DNA from: JAYWIG01 sp043789035 | Lineage (GTDB): Bacteria > Pseudomonadota > Gammaproteobacteria > Burkholderiales > Burkholderiaceae_E | Assembly (NCBI GenBank): GCA_043789035.1 | Contig: JAYWIG010000335.1 | Location: 1-25,622, forward strand | Direction: 5' to 3' | Length of the DNA stretch: 25,622 nt | Shown: positions 16,317 through 23,136 of the stretch, piece by piece | Numbering within the stretch: position 1 is the stretch's first letter | How the letters are laid out: each line of letters begins with the position of its first letter | The notes under the pieces: generated by a model | The model's database searches: none | Told to the model about the DNA's origin: nothing | The model's input: only the letters and a program-made list of their open reading frames with translations | Position numbers and translations under genes: made by a program

Positions 16317-16519
16317 ATTACATTCCTTGCGGTTAGTTCGGTTTGAAAGATTTTAAGCAACGGCTTCAGTAAACCGGGGATTTTGCTTGTGTTCGTGTTG
16401 CTTTTGCGACGCTCGCTGCCCGTCGGTCAGTTTACAGGTTGCGGCGGTTGCACGCTTTCAGATAATGCAGTGTAAATCAATAAAAATTTAAAAAATATCT
16501 AGCCAGTTTAGGATGAATG
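16317..16519. promoter_or_regulatory. Divergent control region between glgP and glgC
   Basis: About 200 bases without a gene, placed where both glycogen arms begin. On the plus strand TTGCGG (16439-16444) with GATAAT (16461-16466), 16 bases apart, is a candidate glgC promoter. TTGCAC (16448-16453) with TGTAAA (16471-16476), 17 apart, is a weaker one. The last 30 bases before glgC are strongly A/T-rich (16477-16500). I found no convincing -35/-10 pair for glgP and no clear operator palindrome. AGGA at 16510-16513 fits the ATG at 16520. Confidence 0.5.
16324..16328 (-). promoter_or_regulatory. Ribosome binding site supporting the TTG start of glgP
   Basis: AAGGA on the minus strand, 7 bases before the TTG at 16316. 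A closer ATG (16321-16323) touches this motif and is immediately followed by TAA, so it cannot be the start of the enzyme. Confidence 0.55.
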
Positions 16520-17788
16520 ATGGAACAAAAAAGTTTGGCACAAAGCCTTGATCTGCCAAAACGTGCAGTAGCCTTGGTCTTGGCGGGTGGGCGAGGCAGT
16601 CGGTTAATGGATTTAACCGATGCAAGGGCAAAACCTGCTGTTTACTTTGGTGGCAAATTTCGCATTGTCGATTTCGCTCTGTCCAATTGCCTTAACTCCG
16701 GTATTCGACGCATTGGCGTAATAACGCAATATAAATCTCATAGTCTTTTGCGTCATCTACAAAGGGGATGGGCTTTTTTAAAGACTGAAATGAACGAATT
16801 CGTGGATTTGTTGCCAGCTCAGCAACGTAATGATGATGAGAGTTGGTATCGCGGAACTGCCGATGCGGTTCATCAAAATCGCGACATTTTGGAAAGCTAT
16901 GGCGCTGATTACATCGTAGTTTTGGCGGGCGACCATATCTACAAAATGAACTATGCGCTAATGCTTGCTGACCATGTAGAAAAAGGCCGTGAGTGTACCG
17001 TTGCCTGTATTGCCGTTCCTAGGGAACAAGCTAGCGCATTCGGCGTTATGGCTGTTGGCGAGGACGGCTTGATTACGGATTTTGTGGAAAAACCTAAAGA
17101 CCCACCTGCGATGCCCGGTAACGACCAAATGTCTTTGGCCAGCATGGGAATTTATATTTTTAATGCGGAATACCTGTACAAAGAACTTGAGCGTGATTTG
17201 GCAGACCCGAATTCCAGTCATGATTTCGGTAAAGATATCATCCCCGCTGCTGTAAAAAATGCCAAAGCGACAGCGCATCCATTTTCCTTGAGTTGCGTTC
17301 CCGCCTCTGGCGGTGATGAAACCTATTGGCGTGATGTAGGTACGATCGATGCCTATTGGGATGCCAATATTGATCTCACCGCAACCGTACCCCATTTGGA
17401 CTTGTACGATAAGCGTTGGCCGATCTGGACCTACCAAGCTCAATTACCACCAGCAAAGTTTGTCCATAACGAAGAAGATAGGCGTGGCACGGCCATTGAG
17501 TCCTTAGTGTCTGGTGGTTGCGTTGTATCTGGTCGAGTTCTTCGATCAGTATTGTTTTCTGGTGTTCGAATCCACTCGAAATCACACATTAGCTGGAGCG
17601 TCTTGTTACCTGATGTGCAAGTTGGTCGCGGCGTTAGGCTTTCTCGAGTGGTGATTGATCGTGGCTGCAAACTGCCTGAAGGCTTAGTAGTAGGTGAAAA
17701 TGCCGAATTAGACGCGGCTCGGTTCTATCGATCAGAAAAAGGTATTACTTTAGTAACCGCGAAAATGCTGGCTAAACTTACTACGTAA
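16520..17788 (+). CDS. glgC: Glucose-1-phosphate adenylyltransferase (ADP-glucose pyrophosphorylase) GlgC
   Basis: About 422 residues; makes ADP-glucose from glucose-1-phosphate and ATP, the committed and normally allosteric step of bacterial glycogen synthesis. The nucleotidyltransferase half shows VLAGGRGSRL near residue 22, KPAVYFGGKFRIVDFALSNC, WYRGTADAVHQN, VLAGDHIYKM, FVEKP and YWRDVGTIDAYW. The left-handed beta-helix C-terminal part follows from about residue 300 (repeats such as SGVRIHSKSHISWSVLL). The allosteric-site lysine of the E. coli enzyme corresponds to the AKPAVYFGGKFR segment. ATG at 16520 is 6 bases after AGGA; an ATG one codon earlier is the only other option. It is followed 28 bases later by glgA on the same strand, forming the synthetic arm of the locus. 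Confidence 0.96.
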   Translation: MEQKSLAQSLDLPKRAVALVLAGGRGSRLMDLTDARAKPAVYFGGKFRIVDFALSNCLNSGIRRIGVITQYKSHSLLRHLQRGWAFLKTEMNEFVDLLPAQQRNDDESWYRGTADAVHQNRDILESYGADYIVVLAGDHIYKMNYALMLADHVEKGRECTVACIAVPREQASAFGVMAVGEDGLITDFVEKPKDPPAMPGNDQMSLASMGIYIFNAEYLYKELERDLADPNSSHDFGKDIIPAAVKNAKATAHPFSLSCVPASGGDETYWRDVGTIDAYWDANIDLTATVPHLDLYDKRWPIWTYQAQLPPAKFVHNEEDRRGTAIESLVSGGCVVSGRVLRSVLFSGVRIHSKSHISWSVLLPDVQVGRGVRLSRVVIDRGCKLPEGLVVGENAELDAARFYRSEKGITLVTAKMLAKLTT

Positions 17789-17816
17789 CTTATTTTTCGA
17801 ATCTCGCTTTTCGCAT

Positions 17817-19274
17817 ATGAAAATTCTCCATGCCGCTGCGGAAGTATTTCCGTTGATTAAAACTGGTGGCCTTGCCGACGTTGTTGCAGCCCTACCAAAG
17901 GCATTGCTCGATTTAGGTGCGGATGTTCGTTTAATACTTCCCGGTTTGCCTGCAGTGCTCCGAGCTTTGGTGTCACCGATCGTCATTTGCGAGATAGGCC
18001 CATTGATGGGTGCTGCAAAGGTTACTTTAAAGTTGGGGCAAGTTGCTGGCAGCGGAATTCCCATGTACGTTGTCGACGCGCCGTACTTTTATAAACGTGA
18101 TTCTTTACTTGGTAGCCCGTATGTTTCGCCGGCAGGTGACCAATGGGTTGATAATCCCCAGCGCTTTGCGTTGCTCAGTTGGGTAGCAGCCCACCTTGCC
18201 TTGGGTGAGTTAGACGAACATTGGTGCCCGGATGTGCTCCACGCCCATGATTGGCATGCGGCGATGGCTTGCGCCTATGTGGCTGCAAACCCTGCGCGAA
18301 CAGTAGCCACAGTCTTTACGGTGCACAACTTGGCTTATCAAGGTACTTTTGATGGAGCAGATTTTGGATTGCTGGGTTTAGCATCACGTTTCATGTCCCA
18401 GCAAGGCATTGAGTTTCACGGTCAATGTTCGTTTATGAAAGCAGGTTTGAATTTTGCGGATCGCATCACCACGGTAAGCCCGAGTTATGCGCGGGAGATC
18501 ATGACACCAGAATTTGGATGCGGTGTAGAGGGTGTGATTCAAGCTCGAAGAAATGTAGTGTCGGGTGTTTTGAATGGTGTTGATCCTGATGTCTGGAACC
18601 CTGAAACTGACAATTCCCTCGTCGCACAGTACAGTGCCGATTCTTTAACCCGAAAGGCGCTTTGTAAGGCTGATTTGCAAAAGGCGCTTGGCCTCGCGGT
18701 GAATCCAAAAGCACCCGTGTTCGGAGTTGTGAGTAGACTTACCTCGCAAAAAGGTTTGGACTTAGTGCTCGATGCCTTACCAGTGCTACTTGCACAAGGT
18801 GCACAACTTGCAGTTCAGGGAAGCGGTGATGCAGCCCTACAAACTGAATTTGAAGCTACCGCGCTGGCCTATCCAGGGCAGATTGCAGTCAACCTTGGTT
18901 ACGACGAAAAGTTCGCACATCGAATGATTGCCGGTGTCGATGTGATGTTGGTACCTTCTCGTTTCGAGCCTTGCGGCCTAACGCAGCTTTACGCGCTTCG
19001 GTATGGCACTTTGCCGCTAGTACGCAGAGTAGGTGGGCTTGCAGACACGGTTTCTCATGATGAGACTGGTTTCGTTTTCGAATCTGCAACCGTTTACGAT
19101 TTATCCGAAGCCATTGAACATGCCTGCAAAACCTTCGCCGCACCTAAACGGTGGAAAGCAATGATGCAAAAAGCGATGGCGCAAAATTTTTCTTGGGAAG
19201 ATGCTGCAAAGAAGTATTTGGCTTTGTATGATGAAGTAGCTAAATTTCCTGCGGTTAGATCGATAGCAAAATAA
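17817..19274 (+). CDS. glgA: Glycogen synthase GlgA (ADP-glucose type, GT5)
   Basis: 485 residues, as usual for bacterial GT5 synthases. It transfers glucose from ADP-glucose to growing alpha-1,4 chains in the cytoplasm. The N-terminal substrate loop KTGGL starts at Lys-15. VLHAHDWHAAM lies around residue 140, and the C-terminal Rossmann domain has VSRLTSQKGLDL (about 305-316) and VPSRFEPCGLTQLYALRYG with Glu-384. All match essential residues of E. coli GlgA. No good Shine-Dalgarno sequence precedes the ATG at 17817; it lies 28 bases after the glgC stop, so translation may depend on ribosomes arriving from glgC. The next gene begins 14 bases after its stop, which extends the apparent operon beyond glycogen enzymes. 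Confidence 0.96.
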   Translation: MKILHAAAEVFPLIKTGGLADVVAALPKALLDLGADVRLILPGLPAVLRALVSPIVICEIGPLMGAAKVTLKLGQVAGSGIPMYVVDAPYFYKRDSLLGSPYVSPAGDQWVDNPQRFALLSWVAAHLALGELDEHWCPDVLHAHDWHAAMACAYVAANPARTVATVFTVHNLAYQGTFDGADFGLLGLASRFMSQQGIEFHGQCSFMKAGLNFADRITTVSPSYAREIMTPEFGCGVEGVIQARRNVVSGVLNGVDPDVWNPETDNSLVAQYSADSLTRKALCKADLQKALGLAVNPKAPVFGVVSRLTSQKGLDLVLDALPVLLAQGAQLAVQGSGDAALQTEFEATALAYPGQIAVNLGYDEKFAHRMIAGVDVMLVPSRFEPCGLTQLYALRYGTLPLVRRVGGLADTVSHDETGFVFESATVYDLSEAIEHACKTFAAPKRWKAMMQKAMAQNFSWEDAAKKYLALYDEVAKFPAVRSIAK

Positions 19275-19288
19275 AGTAGCATTCGTGA

Positions 19289-20503
19289 GTGAACCAAAGC
19301 AATACTCTCGATTTAGCACGCACTGCTTTTTTTGAAGGCGTCACGCATTTTGAGGCAGGGCGCTTTTTTGAAGCGCACGCTTCGTTTGCTCTCGCACTGG
19401 GCTACGCGCCCAGCAGACCGTCTGTACAACTAAACCTTGGCGTGACCTTGGTACGATTAGATCGCTTCTTTGAAGCAATTCCCGTACTAGAGCAAGCATT
19501 ATTGTTTGAAAAAGAGTCAAAAGATGGCTGGGCAGCGTTGGCCTTGGCTTTCTGCGAAATGTCGCAGTGGTCGGGCTGCGTGCAAGCTTGCGAAAAGATA
19601 TTCTCACTCGGTATTGAACAACTTTCGTTGTATTTATTGCACGCGCGCAGTTTGGCGAGTCTTGGCCAAGTTGACGCTGCAGTTTCCTCTTATAAAAAAG
19701 CGCTAACACTCGATAGAACTTGCGCCGAGGCTTGGTATCAATTGGCAAACTTACAGCGCGAAAAAGGCGATGATAAGACTGCAATTGTCAGCTATAACTT
19801 GGCTCTCGAAAATGGTGCCGATGCTGAGCTGGTTCACTATATGTTGGCGGCGATAAGTAAATCTGCTGATGTATCGCAACCACCGCGAGCTTATGTTCAG
19901 AATTTGTTTGATCAATACGCCAATGATTTTGAGGAACATTTAGTTGGCCAATTAGGTTATTGTGGCCATACAGTCTTAATTAAACAGCTACCTTCGGCGT
20001 GCCCTGATCGTTTTGCGTCGGTGCTTGATTTAGGCTGCGGTACAGGCTTATGTGCCCCCCTTTTGAGGCCAAGGACCTTGTGTTTAACGGGCGTTGATTT
20101 AGCGCCTGCCATGATTGAGAAAGCGAAGCAGACCACCTTGTATGACGACTTGGTTGTCAGCGAGGTGCATGACTATTTAAGCTCAACAGTCAAGCAGTTT
20201 GATCTGGTAGTTGCTGCTGATGTTTTTATTTATATCGGTGAATTGGAGAAACTTTTCGCGTTATTAGCAAAGCGGATGACAGAGCACGCATGGCTTGCCT
20301 TTACGGTTGAGTTACCGACCGATGGAAATGCATTACAGCTTATGCCCAGCCTACGATATGCGCATTCTGTGCAATACGTCCAAGCCGTGGCACAACGGCA
20401 TAGTTTTCAGGTTGCCAGTGAAAAACAAGCGCCAATCCGTGTACATAATGGGCTTCAGATGATGGGACAGTATTGGTATTTGCAGTACAAAGCATCAAAA
20501 TAA
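19289..20503 (+). CDS. TPR-repeat protein fused to a class I SAM-dependent methyltransferase
   Basis: 404 residues in two parts. Residues about 8-190 hold roughly five tetratricopeptide-type helix pairs (for example PSVQLNLGVTLVRLDRFFEA and CAEAWYQLANLQREKGDDKT), a protein-interaction scaffold. A linker with YVQNLFDQYANDFEEHLVG, common in this architecture, leads to a Rossmann methyltransferase. Its motif I, VLDLGCGTGL, is at 245-254; the acidic residue after strand 2 is in LTGVDLAPAMIEKAK; motif IV-like FDLVVAADVFIYI is at about 304-316. The substrate is unknown; the TPR domain suggests a protein target (inference). The start is a GTG at 19289, 14 bases after the glgA stop, and the next gene follows 24 bases after its end, so it is probably in the glgCA transcript. 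No signal peptide is seen, so it is cytoplasmic. Confidence 0.82.
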   Translation: MNQSNTLDLARTAFFEGVTHFEAGRFFEAHASFALALGYAPSRPSVQLNLGVTLVRLDRFFEAIPVLEQALLFEKESKDGWAALALAFCEMSQWSGCVQACEKIFSLGIEQLSLYLLHARSLASLGQVDAAVSSYKKALTLDRTCAEAWYQLANLQREKGDDKTAIVSYNLALENGADAELVHYMLAAISKSADVSQPPRAYVQNLFDQYANDFEEHLVGQLGYCGHTVLIKQLPSACPDRFASVLDLGCGTGLCAPLLRPRTLCLTGVDLAPAMIEKAKQTTLYDDLVVSEVHDYLSSTVKQFDLVVAADVFIYIGELEKLFALLAKRMTEHAWLAFTVELPTDGNALQLMPSLRYAHSVQYVQAVAQRHSFQVASEKQAPIRVHNGLQMMGQYWYLQYKASK

Positions 20504-20515
20504 AAACAACAATTC

Positions 20516-20520
20516 GGAGA
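20516..20520 (+). promoter_or_regulatory. Ribosome binding site for the alpha/beta-hydrolase-type gene
   Basis: GGAGA, 7 bases before the ATG at 20528. It favours that start over the TTG at 20522, which would be only 1 base away. Confidence 0.55.
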
Positions 20521-20527
20521 CTTGCGG

Positions 20528-22639
20528 ATGAAGCCGCTGTTGCAATTAATTAAAGTTACGGCCCTTGCAAGTTGTTTGCTCTTAGCAAATTCGGCCTTAG
20601 CAAGGGTTACAAAGATAGTGATCGATGAAGTTGCTCCGCTGGCGTTACCGCAAGGCAATCCTTCTGCTTTGGCATATGAACAGATCGCCGGTCGGGCTTT
20701 TGGTGAGCTCGATCCTAAACTGCCGCTAAATGCCATTATTCAAGATATTGAGTTGGCCAAAGATGCAGACGGTAAAGTTCGATACGTTGCTTCATTTGTA
20801 GTCTATAAGCCCGTTGATATGAGTAAGGCCAGCGGCATGATGTGGCATGAAGTGCCTAATCGCGGGCGCATGTATCCATTTGCGAACCAAGAACGTGCTG
20901 CTGGCGACATTATGTTGGCCAGTGCTTGGCAGGGCGATAACAGTGGCGCTACAACCGTCAGGCCTAAAGCTAGCCTAACGGGTATGCATTTCTTGCAAGT
21001 GCCGGTTGCCAAGGCAGCTAATGGCACCGCAATTACTGGCGAGGTGATGGGACGAATCGTGAATCGCAGCGGCAAAGATTCACAAGCTTTATGGGTACAA
21101 ACGAACCCTGTCCCTTATCTGCCAATGAGTTTAGATACGTCAAAAGCTCGTTTAACCTCTCGTGCCGGAGAGGATCAAAACGGCAAAGTGTTTGATGAAC
21201 AGTCGATTGCTGCGACTGACTGGACTTGGAGTAAATGCGATTCAAACAATCCCTTTCCGGGCACTCCCGATGCGACACAAATTTGTTTAAAAAATGGCTT
21301 TGACGCCAAGCGTTTGTATCAAGTGGTGTATACCGCCAAAGACCCGTATGTATTAGGTATAGGCTTTGCGGCTTGGCGTGATGTAGGCGCATTCTTTAAG
21401 AAGCAACTCGCGGATGATGTTGGCACCTCAAACCCAATTGCCAAGGCAGTTACTAACAGTATTGGGCGTGGAGTATCGCAGTCAGGCAACTATTTGCGTG
21501 GCTGGTTGCATCTCGGATTTAACCAAGCCGAAGATGGCAGCATGGTGCATGACGGTGCTTGGCCGATTATTGCTGGTCGTCGTATTGCGTTGAATTTTCG
21601 TTGGGCGCAACCAGATGGTGTTTTAGAGTTGTATCAAGCCGGTAGCGAAGGGCCGCAGTGGTGGCTGCCGCATGCCGATGCCGCTCGTGGCTTACCTGCT
21701 GCCGGTATTCTCGATCGTTGTACCGTGACTAAAACATGCCCTAAAGTCGTAGAGCATTTTGGTTCTGCCGAAGTGTGGGCATTAAAACTCACGCCAGAAT
21801 GGATCGGTACCGATGCTAAAGCAGACTTGCCTTTACCGGACAATGTTCGCCGCTACTACATTGCCAGTACCAATCACAACGGAGGCGCAGGTGGTTTTGA
21901 TACAAGCTTGCCCGGCGTTGGAATTTCAAATATTTTGTTGGCTTGTCCTGGCAATAACTTTGGTAATGCAGTTTTACCTGCCAACCCCGTTTCACATATC
22001 GAAACGATTAATGCGATTCGTTGGCATTTTCGGCAGTGGGTTACAAAGAATGTAACTCCTCCTGTGAGTCGCTTTCCAACCTTGGCAGCCGGCATTATGG
22101 GCCCAGCCGATAAAGCAGGCATTAACTTTCCAACCTTGCCAGGTTTGCGCCCCACGATTCCGGAGGCCGATTTCATCATGCCGGTACATGACTATGATTT
22201 TGGCGCACAATTCAATTACATCGATGGCTCAGGTGTTCCAACGATAACACCGCCTCGCATTAAGCAAACACTTAAAATGTTCGCGCCAAAAGTCGATAGT
22301 GATGGTAATGAGTTAGGTGGGGTGCCTGTTGTATTGCTCGATGCGCCTTTAGCAACCTATCTCGGTTGGAACATAACGGCGGGTGGAGCTAAACCATTTT
22401 ATGAAGGCCAAATTTGCAACTACGCAGGAGGTATGATTCCCTTTGCAAAAACTGCTGAGGAGCGCAAAGCTAAGAATGACCCGAGACCGTCGCTGCAAGA
22501 GCGTTATGGGACCCATGAAGGTTACATCGAGGCGGTTCAAAAGGCCGCGACAAAAGCCGTAAGGGAAGGTTTTTTACTTGAGGAAGATGCCAAGAGCCTG
22601 ATTGCTCAGGCTCGGGCGAGTAAAGTGTTAAAAGACTAG
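20528..22639 (+). CDS. Exported alpha/beta-hydrolase domain (Abhydrolase_10-like) protein
   Basis: 703 residues. The N-terminal signal peptide (MKPLLQLIKVTALASCLLLA, then NSALA) predicts export. The body resembles the large Abhydrolase_10-type family found in soil and freshwater proteobacteria. The clearest mark is GRGVSQSGNYLRGWLHLGFN (about 313-332), where GVSQSG replaces the usual GxSxG nucleophile elbow. Other conserved-looking segments are YVASFVVYKPVDM, MWHEVPNRGR, GIGFAAWRDVGAFF and YIASTNHNGGAGG. Hydrolysis of an ester or similar bond in the periplasm is the likely activity, but no substrate is known, and whether Ser-317 or Ser-319 is the nucleophile cannot be settled by eye. The 24-base gap from the TPR-methyltransferase gene suggests cotranscription. 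The 3' end contains a strong coding-region hairpin. The gene is convergent with, and 22 bases from, the next gene. Confidence 0.78.
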   Translation: MKPLLQLIKVTALASCLLLANSALARVTKIVIDEVAPLALPQGNPSALAYEQIAGRAFGELDPKLPLNAIIQDIELAKDADGKVRYVASFVVYKPVDMSKASGMMWHEVPNRGRMYPFANQERAAGDIMLASAWQGDNSGATTVRPKASLTGMHFLQVPVAKAANGTAITGEVMGRIVNRSGKDSQALWVQTNPVPYLPMSLDTSKARLTSRAGEDQNGKVFDEQSIAATDWTWSKCDSNNPFPGTPDATQICLKNGFDAKRLYQVVYTAKDPYVLGIGFAAWRDVGAFFKKQLADDVGTSNPIAKAVTNSIGRGVSQSGNYLRGWLHLGFNQAEDGSMVHDGAWPIIAGRRIALNFRWAQPDGVLELYQAGSEGPQWWLPHADAARGLPAAGILDRCTVTKTCPKVVEHFGSAEVWALKLTPEWIGTDAKADLPLPDNVRRYYIASTNHNGGAGGFDTSLPGVGISNILLACPGNNFGNAVLPANPVSHIETINAIRWHFRQWVTKNVTPPVSRFPTLAAGIMGPADKAGINFPTLPGLRPTIPEADFIMPVHDYDFGAQFNYIDGSGVPTITPPRIKQTLKMFAPKVDSDGNELGGVPVVLLDAPLATYLGWNITAGGAKPFYEGQICNYAGGMIPFAKTAEERKAKNDPRPSLQERYGTHEGYIEAVQKAATKAVREGFLLEEDAKSLIAQARASKVLKD
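22594..22613. repeat. Perfect 8-bp stem, 4-base loop hairpin near the end of the hydrolase gene
   Basis: GAGCCTGA and TCAGGCTC enclose TTGC. It is inside the coding region, about 24 bases before the stop and between two convergent genes. No T-run follows on either strand, so it is not a standard intrinsic terminator. It could limit read-through or protect the transcript end. Confidence 0.55.
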
Positions 22640-22661
22640 ACTTTAAAACTAAGGGCGTAGA

Positions 22662-23006
22662 TTACTTAGCTGCTTTACGAGCTTTTTTCTTGCCCTTTTT
22701 CTTACTCATCTTAGCCGCAGGAGCTGCTGCTTTTGGTGCATCAGCGGCTGGTTTCATTGCAGCTTTGTCTGCCGGCTTGTCCATTGCTGGCTTATCAGCG
22801 GCTGGTTTTTGTGTCGCGTTATTTACTAAACCCTTCGCGTTTTCTTTGGTTGCGCTAGCCGCTGCTTTTGCATCGGTGGCAACTGCTTTACCAACTTCAC
22901 TTGGGCTAGGCAGTTTTCCCGGTACGAGCTTCTTGGTGTCGGCCTCTTGAGCATGCGCACCGGCGATGAATGCAAATGCCGTAACTAGAGCGAATATCAA
23001 TTTCAT
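22662..23006 (-). CDS. Small exported Ala/Lys/Pro-rich protein of unknown function
   Basis: 114 residues. A clear signal peptide (MKLIFALVTAFAFIAGAHA, cleavage before QEADTKK) is followed by a low-complexity mature part made mostly of Ala, Lys, Pro and Asp. Degenerate PAADKPAMDKP-type repeats occupy about 68-95, and the protein ends with a very basic KKKGKKKARKAAK tail. No catalytic motif is visible. The middle is acid/base mixed and the tail would bind polyanions, so association with envelope lipopolysaccharide or nucleic acid is conceivable (inference only). AAGGA (23013-23017) lies 6 bases before the ATG, and a bacterial signal peptide plus ribosome site argue that this is a real gene despite its composition. 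It lies downstream of the oxidoreductase gene with a 130-base gap, enough for its own promoter. Confidence 0.7.
   Translation of the reverse strand: MKLIFALVTAFAFIAGAHAQEADTKKLVPGKLPSPSEVGKAVATDAKAAASATKENAKGLVNNATQKPAADKPAMDKPADKAAMKPAADAPKAAAPAAKMSKKKGKKKARKAAK
22740..22808. repeat. Direct repeat inside the Ala/Lys/Pro-rich gene
   Basis: ATCAGCGGCTGGTTT occurs at 22740-22754 and again at 22794-22808, encoding two KPAAD units on the minus strand, with related degenerate copies between. It indicates that the mature region grew by internal duplication. Confidence 0.75.
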
Positions 23007-23136
23007 GTGTGTTCCTTTTATTAAAATAAAGTGCCGAATATAAATTCAGACGCGGTGTTTATTTCACCTTGCGTTCGATCATAACGTCGTGTCGCATTGC
23101 AGGTTGACACCACTATCACTATTTGGTTCGATTTAA

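Noticed and set aside
16318..16323. ATG directly followed by TAA in front of the glgP TTG start, resembling a minimal upstream reading frame.
   Set aside because: The purine motif AAGGA touches this ATG, which is too close for initiation, but is well placed for the TTG. It is most simply a chance start-stop word in the leader.
22594..22613. Intrinsic terminator of the hydrolase gene.
   Set aside because: The stem is strong but inside the coding region, and no T-run follows on either strand; recorded only as an inverted repeat.
22690..22950. Plus-strand Ala/Leu-rich hydrophobic reading frame opposite the small Ala/Lys/Pro gene.
   Set aside because: Its composition is the mirror of the lysine/alanine codons of the opposite strand. 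It has no ribosome site, while the minus-strand frame has a signal peptide and ribosome site.
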